Below are positions 22,069 to 35,200 of a stretch of DNA of 64,000 nt, one piece after another; position 1 is the first letter of the stretch; each line of letters starts with the position of its first letter. The notes beneath the pieces were generated by a model. It was given only the letters and a program-made list of their open reading frames with translations, ran no database searches and was not told the DNA's origin. This stretch comes from Bugula neritina (Eukaryota; Bryozoa; Gymnolaemata; Cheilostomatida; Bugulidae), in assembly GCA_964035545.1 (NCBI GenBank), contig OZ037768.1, positions 2,407,501-2,471,500 of the forward strand, in the 5' to 3' direction. The position numbers and the translations under genes were made by a program.

Positions 22069-25000
22069 CCAATCACAGTCCTGCTGTCATTAACCAAGTC
22101 AACAGTTCTGGTCAATAAGATAGCTTTCCTTATCCATCTAGTGTTCCATTTGTTGTACATTCTCCATTATCTAATGTAATCATTATAACCTGCTCATACC
22201 ATATCTATTCTAAATTACAACTAATATCAAGTATTATGTATATTTATTCCTTAGTGAATAATACTCCTGTATCATTTTTCAGGCTTGTAGTTGTTATTTA
22301 ATGCTGCCATTAACGTCAGCTAGTACTAGTTAGTTGATTATTGACCTAAAATTGATTGTAAATATTGTAAGCGCTAACCAATGTAAAAAAAACTGAGCTC
22401 CAAAGTTGTCGGGTTCAATTGATTCTCACGGAATTACTATTCCAGTCTGCACCGTATAAAAAGAATTCAACTGCAAAGAATTGATTTTTCATGTTTACAT
22501 CCATTTGTTCTTATCATTTTTGTTCATCACTCGTTCATATTCTTATTCTAAATGACCATTTGAAATGTTATGTTTTTTTTTCAAGTTGTATTATTTTGAA
22601 ATTTGGTGCTGCTATAAGTCCTAACTTATATTTGCATCATTTCTTGTAAATCCCTAGTTCTAAAATATACTAATTGACTAGCATGCCAGTCGGTACCTCT
22701 ATAGCTCTTTGGTGGGTTTCTGCAATGTTCTTGCTGCAACAAGTTATCTTAATGATAATGAATGATGCATAAATACAATGATACAATCAACAGCTCAGCT
22801 GCAGCACATTTCCTGTCAGCTAGTTACCACTCTGTGTACTAGGAGAATTCTCTAAACATTATGTCTCCAAGCATCTGGTGTAGCAGTTCGGTTGTCTTAG
22901 TTATACTAAAAACTCTCACCAACAGCTTGTAAGGTGTTTTCTTCATACTCTGCGGCTTTAAAATATTATATTAAATCCACTTGTACAGGAGAATACAACT
23001 TTGTATAAAGCCAACATTACTGCACATGGTAAACTTCAATGTCGTACACTTAGTGTGTACATATTATGTTCAATAAATAAATGGATGTTAGTGAAAGTTG
23101 CAAAAATCGGTATCGCATAATTTGCTTGGCAGTTTTATGTCTGCTCACTAAGACCAAATAAATATTCTGTTTCCTTTGTCCATCAAGCAGCAACAGGTAG
23201 CAGATGGTGAATATTGCCTGTGCATAGATATTAGATAGATAATAAATAGTCTACTTTAAATAATTTCTACATGCTGAGTTGCCTAAAACACCTACAGAAA
23301 GTTTGTCAAGCTGTGAAAAAGCTTTATGATCTACATTATAATATTAATTAATATATAAAATAATGCAGTGTAGGACATTGCATATTTTATTAATGGCAGC
23401 ACTATAACCGAATAATAAAATTGGAGAACTTTCAAAAACATTCAATCAAACAACCAGTATTCAATTGTAAATATTGGGGCATTCATATGGTGAATATATT
23501 GAGCTATAAAATATTTTGAGTGTGCAGAAAGCTGTTTGATAATAGTTGTTAGAATATTAGCTCATCAAGTCACTAGATACCATGTTTTTGTTTTTGTGCC
23601 TGCCAAGTTACATGCAACTCATAGACGCTAGAATCTAGATGTTCAGTATGCTGTACGACATGGACTCTTTGCTGGTTGTAGAGTTGCTTTCCCATAATGC
23701 GTCGACGGATAAAATAATAATTGTGGCTTTGTTGGAAATGACAACTACCAACTTGTGCAAGGCCAACGGCCAACATAATATTCACAGTAGCTGCATAATT
23801 ATTATTATTATTAGTATTGTGGCTTTTTTATCCTTCCACCCAAGAACGTCTTCATTTTACGAAGTCAAATGAAGTTTTTTAATTTAAATTTCAAACCTTT
23901 TCGCACAATTTGTAGAGTATTAGCAAAAGCGGCTGATTAGAAATGTATCAAACGCAGAGATTTGCATTTGGCATTGCTATCACTAGGCCTAGTAGTTACT
24001 GTTAGTATTGGGTCTTGGGTATGTCAACATCAACTCATCAACGTGAATATGAACTTGAGGTTCATCATAATCATTACGAACACGAGTGTTTAATTTAAAA
24101 AAAGAAATTAAAGTGAAATTTGCAAGTAAGATAGTGACACCATGCTCGTGCAAGATGAAACGAACAAACCATACAATCACAATGTCAATGGCAATGTGCA
24201 ACCCATAGCCATTGTGATTGTGATGGTTTGTCTAAATTCGAGACAAATAAAAATTGGCAGCAAAATTACCAACATCACGTTAATGCTAAAATAGATAAAA
24301 TAATAATTCCGATGGTAAATGAATACATTATGATTAAATTCTAAGCTTGAAATAAAATTAAAATTGTCATCATAAATAATAATAAAATAATACTCAGCAA
24401 TTATAAACTGTAGTACCCACAGTAACACTAACTACATTATTTTCAGTCAAAATAATAGCAAATAATACTCAAGTAAATTTTAAAAAAAGTGCGTTACCAA
24501 CATTCAAAAGCAACCAATAAATTACTGTTTGATGTAGTTGATAAAATGTACAGTTATTAAAAGCTTATAATGCGATACTAAAAATTCTGTATAAACATAA
24601 TCGTTGCTCTTTTTATTTTGCAACAGCTTTTAGTTTTATCACTATATGTGCTGCGATTCAGCTCCACGTCTATTTTTACTAAAACAAATACCAGTAAAAC
24701 TAAATAAAATTATATTGCACCTACATCACATAAAGGTATCTAAATTAAAGTTAACAATAATATGCACTAAGTCAAAAGTTTTACTTTTAGTAATTATATT
24801 TGTACTCTCATTCTATTAAAATAAACATATGATTTTAATTCAACTTAAACAGTTATCGTGTTGTAATTTTTAAAATCAATATGAATGTATGTAATACTAA
24901 TAAAATTTAATTTACAAATAAAACTTAATATTGATAATAGTATTAATATATATAATTATATAAATAATTAATTTTAATGTTTTTACTAAAAAAAACCTCA

Positions 25001-25506
25001 CAAACATTAACTTTAAAGATAAACTAATACTATTGAAGTATTACATGTTTTTATTACTATTAATTATAAATTACTACTTATTAATGTTATTAATACCAGT
25101 AGCTTATGCAAAATTAAATATAGCTGCATTATGATGACAGTTACACACTGTAAATTTCAAATGAAAATAGTAAAAAAATACTTTTCAAGTTAATGTTTTA
25201 ACCAATATTCTTCAACTAAATTTGATTTTGATTTCAACTGTGGATCACAGACTGTATAAAAAATAATTTAAAGAATTCAGGACTCACTTTACTTATACAA
25301 TATCAAAGTAGTCTTATATATGTTGGCTTTCATGTACATACTGTTTTAGAGTTGTATGCTCAAACAATTTAAATTTGTAATAACTTATGTGCTAAATTGA
25401 TTTGGGATTTCTGGTTGCTTGTAAATAATGTTCCTGGTCGGCTTCAACTTTACCGCTATTTCAAAATAATTATAGTGCAATCTTGTTGCCTGCTATTCTA
25501 GTGATG
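22069..25506. other. Ceramide synthase 3' UTR and intergenic AT-rich sequence
   Basis: The first candidate poly(A) signal I see for the ceramide synthase is AATAAATAAA near 23073, which would give a 3' UTR of about 1 kb. An imperfect hairpin lies at about 24165-24233 (CAATCACAATG against CATTGTGATTG). The rest is AT-rich with no supported gene; open frames on both strands at 23570-24430 have no family resemblance. Confidence 0.5.
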
Positions 25507-26054
25507 TCATCCCAGATAGACACTTCCCAGTTAGACGCTAGGCTAAATTTTCCACTTAGACGCTTCCCACTTGGATGTTTCCCAGTTAGATGCTACTTAT
25601 TTATATTGGTACAATATATATTTTATGTCCAACTTTTTTTAATATTATTTAAATATATATGTATATTTAAATAAAGCACGCATTGAGCACATAAATAAAT
25701 TTCTTTGATATGCATTAACATATTTATTTTAAATATCTTTTGATTTTTTTGAACAGATATTTTGTTAATGAGTATTCATTGATTAAAGATAATGTTTATT
25801 ATTAATATATCACTGTTTTTTGTCCCACACAAATCTATGAAAATTAAAATATTTTTCCAGATAATTCATGTTGGCTATTATAGTTATTACCATTTTTGCT
25901 ATTTAGCAATGAATGCAACTGTTATATAGGTGTGTATATAGGTATATTATTATACAGTTATACGGCACCAAAATAAAAAATGGCGTCCAAGTGGGAAACA
26001 TCTGAGTAAGAAATTTAGCCTATCGTCTAACTGAGAAGCGTCTATCGGGGATGA
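25507..26054. mobile_element. 548-bp element with long, internally repeated terminal inverted repeats
   Basis: The left arm begins TCATCCCAGATAGAC and the right arm, reverse-complemented, begins TCATCCCCGATAGAC. The similarity runs for about 75 bp, including CTTCYCAGTTAGACG and TAGGCTAAATTT. Within each arm the motif TAGACGCTTCCCASTTRGA recurs in tandem. The interior is AT-rich and noncoding. I read this as a non-autonomous DNA transposon of unassigned superfamily. Confidence 0.7.
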
Positions 26055-26270
26055 AACCATTCTAACTGCTGCAATACACATGGCCTAATCTCTGGATTGG
26101 TGTAAAAGTTCAAAGTTTGAACTGAAATTTAAACTGTCCTCTGCCAACTTTGTTATCTCACCAAACTAGTTTTCAACCATTTTAAATATCTGAGCTGTTC
26201 CTGATTCTGGAAAGTATTCAAAATGCCAAGTTACAAAGAAATCTTGCCCATTTGATTGCATATGATTTTT

Positions 26271-26552
26271 AGTAAAAATGAAACAAGTATAAATGGCACA
26301 AATAGAAAAGTAGATAAAATTGGCACTATTTCAATATTGTGGTGTTGGGGTAAAGGTTTGGAGTTTGGGGTGGAAAGTTTGTGATTGGGAGTTTGGGGTG
26401 ATGGGCTTGGTTCAGGGTTTGAGAGTGGGAGTTTGAGAGGGGGGGGTTGTGATTTTTGGGTTAGGATATAGGTTTGGAAAAATTTAACATCAGTGTGCCA
26501 TTTGTACCGACTTTTTCATTTGTGTCGTCATTACCCGTTTCATTTTTACCTG
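26271..26552. repeat. Imperfect inverted repeat around a G-rich core
   Basis: The left arm at about 26271-26335 and the right arm at about 26480-26552 share GTAAAAATGAAAC, CACAAAT, GAAAAAGT and GGCAC in inverted order. The core at 26336-26470 is strongly G-rich on the plus strand (repeated GTTTGGGGTG and GGGAGTTTG) and could form G-quadruplexes. Possibly another decayed element. Confidence 0.45.
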
Positions 26553-26872
26553 TGCTAGTTTATTTAAAATCATTTTTTTCTGTTTCTGGGGCTCCTCAAA
26601 TGCATATATGTGGTATTTGGCGTATATCCCTTCTGGTTATGCCACTCATTTTCTATACCATTCTGTTTTTTGTTAAAATAACTTAAGAATATATGTCTAT
26701 AGATATATAACATGCCTGCTTTTTATAACCTTTTCTAAGCTGGTATTAAAATATTTTCTACTTTTAACTAAGAGGTTTTGTAAATTCCAATACATTACAA
26801 TTACAACTCTACTAGTAGCAATCATTAAAAATAAAATGTCTCATTTGTAACATATGTACTTTTCCTTTGCAG

Positions 26873-28861
26873 GTTGTTGTAGAAATAGAATGAGATATTG
26901 ACTCACAGATTTTCTCAGCTCATTAAATGAATGAGTCTGAGCAATTCTTTAGAGCATTAGGTTTATGGAGCATCAACAGGCAAAATGTAACTCCATCCTG
27001 TCGCCCTTTGACAATTCAGGTGAATCTCAGAGCACATCAACACACAAAGGAGTTAGTGCCATGGACCCCAAAGACACCATGTTCCATGCTGTCACCTCTA
27101 ACCCCTAAGTTACATAACAGACAATTTGATTGGTATAATGCTTTTTATGACGAGGACAGTGAAATAAATGAAACGCCAAAGAAGCATGGCGTCAATGAGG
27201 CAAGATATATTGAAACTGATGATACAGCTTCATCTTTATTGAAAATTGATCTAGCTTCACCACTTGGTCAACGACTTTCACAAGCACTGGCATTGTTGCT
27301 CAATACTCATTTTAATCTAGTCACGGAATATGACAAGTACTGTAATTCCGAACCACCGGTGGAGGACATTCGTGCACGACGCTCTTTACTTGGTATGAAT
27401 GCAGTTCTCTAAATTAGAATTTTTGTCAAAACTAATTTTCGGGGTGTAAGTTTTTTAATTCAAAATTTCAAAATAAAAACATTTAAATTATAATTACTGC
27501 TTTAAACCGTTATGAATTTAGTGAAGGAGGGAATGGAATATACTTAGCCTGGCTAAAGGCTAAATCACTTCAATTGTATAACCCAATATTAGCCAGTCAA
27601 TAATTTATTTATTTAAATAATCAGCTTGTTATAATTAATACTTTTCCTGGTAATCTATACACCTGACAATGTTTTGATTTATTTCTGTTAAAAAATATAG
27701 TTTGCAATTAAAAATGTGATGGGTAGAACAAACCAGTTTCAGAGTATTTGTTGCTAACTATGTGTTAAGACTAAATACCTTTTATTTGTATGTTTTCAGG
27801 AAAGGTGACATGTGTCTATAAAAGGCGGTATCGGCATCAATATACCGATCGACCTTACATGTTTAGTGTAGTTGACAAAAGAGAACGTACTCGGCAGATT
27901 TACTATGGTGGATTAAATAAACGTTCACGTGTTCTTCATAAAAGCATGAGAAAATGCAGTGTTGTGTTGAAGAAGTTGGACACAAAGTATTTTACCACTG
28001 TAGATGGTAAATATGTTTGGATTATTATTTAGACTTAACTGTTCAAACATATATGATTGTGTGTCTTATTGTTTCCATGTAAACTGGATTGCTTGGGAAA
28101 TGGATACTTGTAGATTTTTTAATATAAAGATTCTTGTTTATTTATAAATATCAAGTTATAGGCATGTTTTGCACATTCATTTCAAAGCTCAAGGAAAAAC
28201 AATTATCATTTCAGTAAATACCACCTCAGTTTTCTCAAAACCTTAAATACCCTGCTGTTCTAAACAAGGTTCATCTCAACTGTTGAATGTTTGTGCTTGT
28301 TGTAGGAGTAAAAAGTATCAATTCTGGCTTAATAATTTACTCTCCATATGTTAAACTGGTCCCATTACATTCATCGGTGCTTCCTAAAAGTTATGCCAAG
28401 GTAAGAACAACTTCTTTACCTGGAATTTAGGTGTCACTGGTTTTTAACCAAAATTTATTTTGCTTTCACAACTGACATGATATGTACTTTCAAAAGTTGG
28501 CAATTTATTTGAGCTTTTAGTTAAATAATTGTGAGGCGTAAATTATTTTGTTGAACTGCTATTTCCCTTTCCTTTCAAGTGTTGTAACTTTGTTCCATAG
28601 AGTTTGTCTAAAAATATGACAGCTGGAAATATAAATGAAAACACTAACCAAGTATCACTTGCCACTCAATCTCATTCTGACGACTGCAACCTCACCGAAC
28701 CTTCCAGTCGTGTTAGTTCTAAAAATGACAGCCCATCTGTCAACATTGCCGGCTCTCAAAACGATAATATCTTAAAACCGATCAGCCCCAATGAACCAGG
28801 CAATGTCAGAAAGTCAGCTCGAAGACGAGGAACTCCTCGCCGTCTCCTTCATAATATGTAG
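26873..28861 (+). CDS. Unrecognised 342-aa protein, four coding exons
   Basis: I do not recognise the family. Coding exons are 26927-27392, 27800-28006, 28306-28400 and 28601-28861; phases join exactly with good GT-AG sites. The acceptor TTTCCTTTGCAG at 26872 implies an upstream noncoding exon, so the feature starts there while the ATG is 26927. The protein has a serine/threonine-proline-rich N-terminal third (VPWTPKTP, LSPLTPK, NETPKK). A helical segment follows at about 105-130 (DLASPLGQRLSQALALLLN). A basic, aromatic middle comes next (VYKRRYRHQYTDRPYMF, KRERTRQIYYGG). Then a polar Ser/Asn tail ends in RKSARRRGTPRRLL. No signal peptide or membrane segment is visible. The TP sites and basic tail would suit a nuclear, CDK-regulated protein, but that is speculation. 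Confidence 0.8.
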
Positions 28862-29242
28862 TCATTATATTTTAGTTTAAATGCTTGCTAATTACATTTG
28901 TTTTTATGCCTAACTTATTTGTATGTATATTATGCATGTGGTAATACTGCTCATTGTTTTATACTGGTGTCATTTTTTACTTAACAAATTTATTATGTGC
29001 AAAATAAAAGAATTTTTATAATCAAAATTATTTTTCCAAAGCAAAATTCCTTTGCAAAACACATAACATTTTGAAGCAATAATGTATCATTCTGTTCTAG
29101 CATAAGAAGAATTCTAAGAAATAGAAAAGATTACAATTAGAATAAATTATATAAATAAAAAAATTCAAATGCAAAAGATTGAAAACACTACAGTAACTGC
29201 ATAATTTGTGCTGAACCAGTATATTGATTCATTCAGAAGGGC
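28862..29242. other. Convergent 3' ends of the unknown gene (+) and SLC5A (-)
   Basis: Only about 380 bp separate the stop codons. AATAAA at 29003-29008 suits the plus-strand gene. TTTATT near 28989 (AATAAA on the minus strand) suits the SLC5A gene. If both are used the transcripts overlap at their 3' ends. Confidence 0.55.
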
Positions 29243-32200
29243 TTAAGCAAAGAATGCCCAAAGAAAGGTAGAGAGCAGAATGAGAATGATGGCACCGACT
29301 GCATTCACAAGTCTCCACTTTCGCCCCTCCTCAATTGACAAGCTCTCTGCTAGCAGCTCTGCTTGCTCGGCATCAGTTAACTCTGGACCCGTCTGTTTTT
29401 CTATGCCACAAATCCAATTGACAGCTGTTCTATACCATGGCAAGGCTGTAAGTGTACATAATCACAGTTCAGTTTGTCTGAATTGTGCAGGCTAAAACCT
29501 GTTCAGTATTGAAATTTTTACTAATAAGACAAAGATTTGTGTTCACACTCTACATCAATATCCAATTCGTGGTACTTGCCACCTTGAATTATTTTTCCAT
29601 AAACTTCTATCAAAACTTTATAGCTTCAGAATTAGATGTGCAAAATGCAAATGAAATAAGTACAATCATCAATAGATTTTCCATGAAAACTACATTTAGC
29701 TTACACTTGTCTTTCTCATAAATTCAGGCTAAATTAAGTAACTCAACTATATTCCATCAAGATTGGACATCATTTAAAATTTACTCAAACAGAATAGACA
29801 TACACCACAAACTTTGCTCACTTTCACACTTACCTTTGTCTGCATCTGCCACGTCACTCTCCATTTTGGTATTTCCGTCAGCTAATTGTTCGGTCGAGGC
29901 CACACCCATATCATCAACACTCTCAGAGCCGTTCTTCTTAGTCTCCAGTTCCATCAAATGATCGGGAAGATCATCATCGACAGATTGATCCAGCCGATCT
30001 CCAGGCTCATTACGTGAGAGATAAGTCAATCTTACCAACTGAATATAGTAACAGGAGAAATATCTTTAGGCGTAATTCATAATATTCAATTGTAGTTTTT
30101 GGGTACGTTTTTAACAAGGTACAATAGATTTTTCAAGAGTAGTAAAGTATACCTTCCTAGGATTGATAGGCTTGGTTAGAAGGCTGATGACGATCGCAAT
30201 AATAGTGGTGAGGCCAAAAAGCAGACAACCAAAGTGCAGGTAGTGAACTTGGGAGATGATAGCCGGTAGTTTATACTCTTTATCAGAACCACAACCAGGA
30301 GGTGTACCGTAGGAGAACTCTACTATAAACCTGACTGCGCCGACCACCAGACCACACATAAGGGACCAGAATGCACCCTGATAACAAGAAATTTCATATT
30401 TATATAACTAAAAGCAGATATAAATCATTTGATAACAATTTAAACTCTTCCCATGGTAGCTATGCCTCCTTTTCATTTGAAGGTGAAACAAAATCCTAGA
30501 ATATTATGCACTGATTAGTATCTGGTTAACAAGGCAACTATAGTAAACCAATATTTTATGTTAGTGTAAAATGGTGTACTTGGTTTTAACCTTGCAGCAG
30601 TTTAGTACATGCTTGTTAAAAGAGTAGGTCAGATAGATGACATTACAAACAGAATATCAGCAATACAGCTAATTACTTTACAGATTTATGAAAAAATGAT
30701 AACTCCAACAGGTAGACTAAATTTTTTGCTAAAAAAGTCAACTATAAATGCAAAATAATAAACTATTGGTGAGAGTTGTCGCCTTATTACCGTTGAAAGA
30801 TAACTCCATAAATACTGAAATGCTAAATTCTATAGCTATTTAAAGGTTTAGCAACTTTCAGTTCAGCATGAGGACCTAATTGACAAATTTGGTAAGTTTG
30901 CTAGTATTTCTTACCTGCTCATTGATTCTTTTGGTGGAGATAGCAAGAACATAGACAGCGGCTAATGGAGGGGTGAGGAAAGAAGTAACTTGCTGGATGT
31001 AGTGGAACAACTCCGAGAATCCTTGCACAATTGGAATCCATGCAATGCTCACACCCACCAGTACTAGCACAGTCAATCTGAATCAACCCATAATCATGCA
31101 GTTGTAAGCTCTTGGTCAAACAAACAATATTTTTACACAAAATATTTTTTTAACTACTTTTACATCACTGCATGATCTAATCCTGATGAGCTTACAAAAA
31201 AGTTGAGAAGTACAACTATTAAAAGTCATCTCCCATAAGGCTAAAAATCAAAACTTCAAAATTTTAAAACATATAATTAGTCTTATTTATAATTATTTTA
31301 TATATTTAAACATTCAAATACTTTAATTCTTTTGCCAAGACAAAAAATAATTGCCTTTGAAGCACATACTTGTAACATAAAAACATTTTTGTATGTATCT
31401 AAAACTTGCCATACAAACTAAAGAAATTATGGTTCTGGCAAAATGCTATGCATGACAACCAATTGAATTTTTATTAAAATGTATAAAACGCTGAGAAAAG
31501 TCCTGTCAAATTTTGTAGACTTTAAAAGATGATCACACCTGTATGAGACAGAATTAACAATAAACAAAGTACCTTAGTAGGTAGCAGACGTTTACCTGGC
31601 TACAACTAGCAGCTCTCCTTCAGAGGCATTCTTACGAATTCTAGTATAGATATCCATAGTGAACAAAGTAGATCCGCTGTTGAAGATAGAGGTGAGGGAA
31701 GACATCAGGGCTGACAGCATCACAGCTATCATTAAACCACGCAGTCCATCCGGCATCAACTTGAGCACGAGCAGAGGATACGCTAAGTTGGTGCATCCTG
31801 TCGCAGTGCCACACACTTTCAGACATTCTTCTTCAGAAGCACATCCTACCACACCTGAGGATAAGGAATAGACTATCAAGTATGTTCAGTTCCACCAGGT
31901 TTAAACTATTCACACCCGGAACTGCTTACCAAACATGAGTAGGTAATGTGTTATAGTGAGTGATAATGTTATACCTGTTCTTGTATAGTATCCATACATA
32001 CCAGGCGTATAGTGTGCTGTCTAGTGCGATGTATTGAATATCCTGCTATAAGCAGTCAATTCATTATGGAACAGATTCTTAATATATTACCCACAAGGGT
32101 TCCTATCCCAGTGGTTGAAAAACATCTGCAGGTGGTATTTGGGTATAGTTGAAAGCCTTTGTAAGTCTAAGAAATTAAACAGACAAGTCTTCGCGCCTCT

Positions 32201-35200
32201 CACTCATTTAAATGACTGATAGCAAAAACAACATGTCTACCGAGAAGGCCAGGAAGTGCTGACACTCACTGGGAAAGAGAATCCGAGAGACCATTCCGGG
32301 AATAATGAGTAACCAGAGAGGAGTGAACTTGAGGAAGCCGGCCAGAATGGTGCCGGCTCTTGCGTAGGATAGATTCTTGGCAGCCAATGTCCTCTGCACA
32401 ATTACCTAGCATAAACAATAGTAGCACATATTAACAACTTCTACAAGTTTGAATTTCTATATTTAAGTACAGTAGATTTCTATAGCCTAAGTTCTTTAAG
32501 TTTCTTCAAAATATTTTTTGGTTTTGGGAGGGTTGACACTATCGAAAGAAAATAACTTTTTTACTATATTTCTCATAGATCTAGAACACAGGTTTTTCTC
32601 AATTATTATACCTACATCAATTTTCACCTATTCACGCCATTTCAAAAGTAAATTTATTACTTAACAGCTAGCCATGGATAGATGGTAAGTGTTGTATATC
32701 ATGGTGAATTTGCTTTGAACTAAAACCAGCATTATGAAAAGAAAATTTTAAAATTCTAGCTGTGAGTACATTTAGCAGGCAGGTGATATTAGAAGCTGGT
32801 ACATAAACATAGTGTTGAAATATGCAGTAGAGAGTTTATCAAGCTTAGAGTATTCTATACTAAGATGTATTATATAACAAACGTCCTCAAGTTGAACTAA
32901 TGCAACACTTCACATCACATTACCTCGCACAGGTAAAGAGCTGAAGTTTCAAAAAGCAAAAATATAACTAGCTAGTAAAGAAAATAGTGCTGAGCTGTCA
33001 TTTTATTCTCTCTGTACCTCAACATATTTAAGCAACATGGCTGCTAAAATCCTAAAAATATTTAAGATAAAATTCGCTGACTTATAAGGGGAAAATCAAT
33101 ACTGTTATATAATCTATCGATTAGCATCTTCCAGTTTTACTCATATTAATATAATTTAGTTTTAAATACATTATTTTTGATATCTATAATCAATATGGTT
33201 GAGTAAATATCCATTTAGAAATTTAAAATTTTCAGCCCAAAATGCTAATTTGGTCAAAGATACCCTTACTGAGTTTTTCTTTCATTGTGAAATGCTTTTA
33301 AAATTATTCTGCTGTCATCATTCAATCTCAACATAATCCAACAATAAGAAAAACATTCACCATTACTGGGGTTACTCACACTTATTGAAATACCTTGCAG
33401 CTTATATGCATAGGGTATGTACCATCTTGGTACAATTTAAAACATTTATTACTAAGCCAGCTGTTGATATGTCATGGTTTTAGATTCTTTGATGATTAGT
33501 CAAGGGTTTTACTGAGAAGTGAAGAGAAATTATTCTCTCCTTACAGTCTCGGTTTCAGATATTTGAAACATGAGATTTTATGGTGAAATACACAAGTTTT
33601 ACTAGTTCTATATTTTTGAAATTGCAAACTTGACATTGGTAGCTCATTCGTTACTCTCCAACTTCAAATATTGGCCCTCGACAAGTTGCTGTAAAAATCT
33701 ACCAAATCTACCACAGCTGTCTGTCTGATGTAATCTAAAGTCAGAACTAAAAGTCAGACACACCTGGTCGGTGCACCAGTACCAAACACCAGAGATGGTG
33801 ATACCGAAGACCACCCCAGTCCAGGGCAGATCCGTGGTTAGTGTAGCTGGTCTCATGAAGTGCATAGCATAGTCGGGCACTGAGCCACAAGTGGTGTTGG
33901 AAGACACAGCTTCAGGCGAAAGTGAGGTAAAGAATTGGTGAGTTAAAGCTTCAAACACTGAGCCAAATTCATCCACATCTACAACTTTGCCTAGTTCCAC
34001 AAAGCCTTTGAAAGAGAAAGAAATAAGCTGTGAATAAACGTCATTAACAGTCATCAGCAAAATAAGCGTGCTAAAATAAAATCTGAGAAATAGGCAAAGT
34101 GATGCAGTATAAAACAGAATGTTTTGTAATTTGCATTAAGTTCTAAATAAAAATGTCTAGTAATATAGAGATACTATACAGTGCTATGCTAAAAAGCTCA
34201 TTTAAACGTAGTGTTTAAATTGCATGAAAATGATATTGCAGTTCATTCCAAGTTAAATTAGTGCCCAAAATACTATGCTGTGGAGAATTTGGCACTTAAA
34301 GCTGTTTGCTCTAATAAACTAAAGCACACCAAAACTGCAATATATCAGAGCGATAAGGTATGAAGTGTAGCCTAACTTCACAATAAACTAAAAGCATCTG
34401 ATAGTGCCCACTCATGAAGATAAAACTTAGCAAAGCTTACCAATTAAAATGATAACAGCATTAAGCCCCCAAGTCCAAAATTGTAGATAACATTTCATTT
34501 CAGACCACCCACCCTTATTCAAATTTAATTTAAGAAGTTCATAGACTACTTTAGATAAAATCTCCCAAATAAGAAGTGATTTAGAAATTTTCTAGCCGTT
34601 GGATTAAATCTAGGAAAAGCAACTAGCTGTTTAAAGCAATTAAAAGGCTACCTGATCAGTGCACCAGTACCAAATAGAGGAAATGGTGAGACCAAAGACC
34701 ATTCCAGTCCAGGGAAACGCTGGATCACTCGCTGGACGGAAGAAGTGCATAGAATTAGCTGGCACGATGCCACAATGGGCATACCGACACTTTGTAGAAT
34801 TTAGAGCACCTGACAAGCACTGCCTTGTTAAGTTAGGCTGGCTTTCAACGCCCATGAATTTGCTTACAATTTGGCTGTAGCCGCCAGCCTCAATGTAACC
34901 TAGCAGAATATAAGAGAAGGTATCTAGCTAGCTATAGCTATAATCAGTATAAGGAAATCTTGATAATGCCATCAGCAAATCATCAACACGAAGATAAATG
35001 CAGAATAGAAGAAAATTTGCTGAGCTGTAAAAGATTATTCTGAGCTAAATCAGTAAATGTAAGTAACAGGTGACTATCGACAGCTAAAATAATCAGAAAC
35101 ATTGTAAATGGAGTTATTTGTTACACTCCGGGATGTTAGAGTCAATTTCAAAATATATACTTGCAAAAAATAAGAAATTTCTGTAGCATTTTCATCTAAT

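Noticed and set aside
26474-26686. 70-residue hydrophobic open frame
   Set aside because: It lies in the inverted-repeat and G-rich tract, has no homology I recognise and no splice context.
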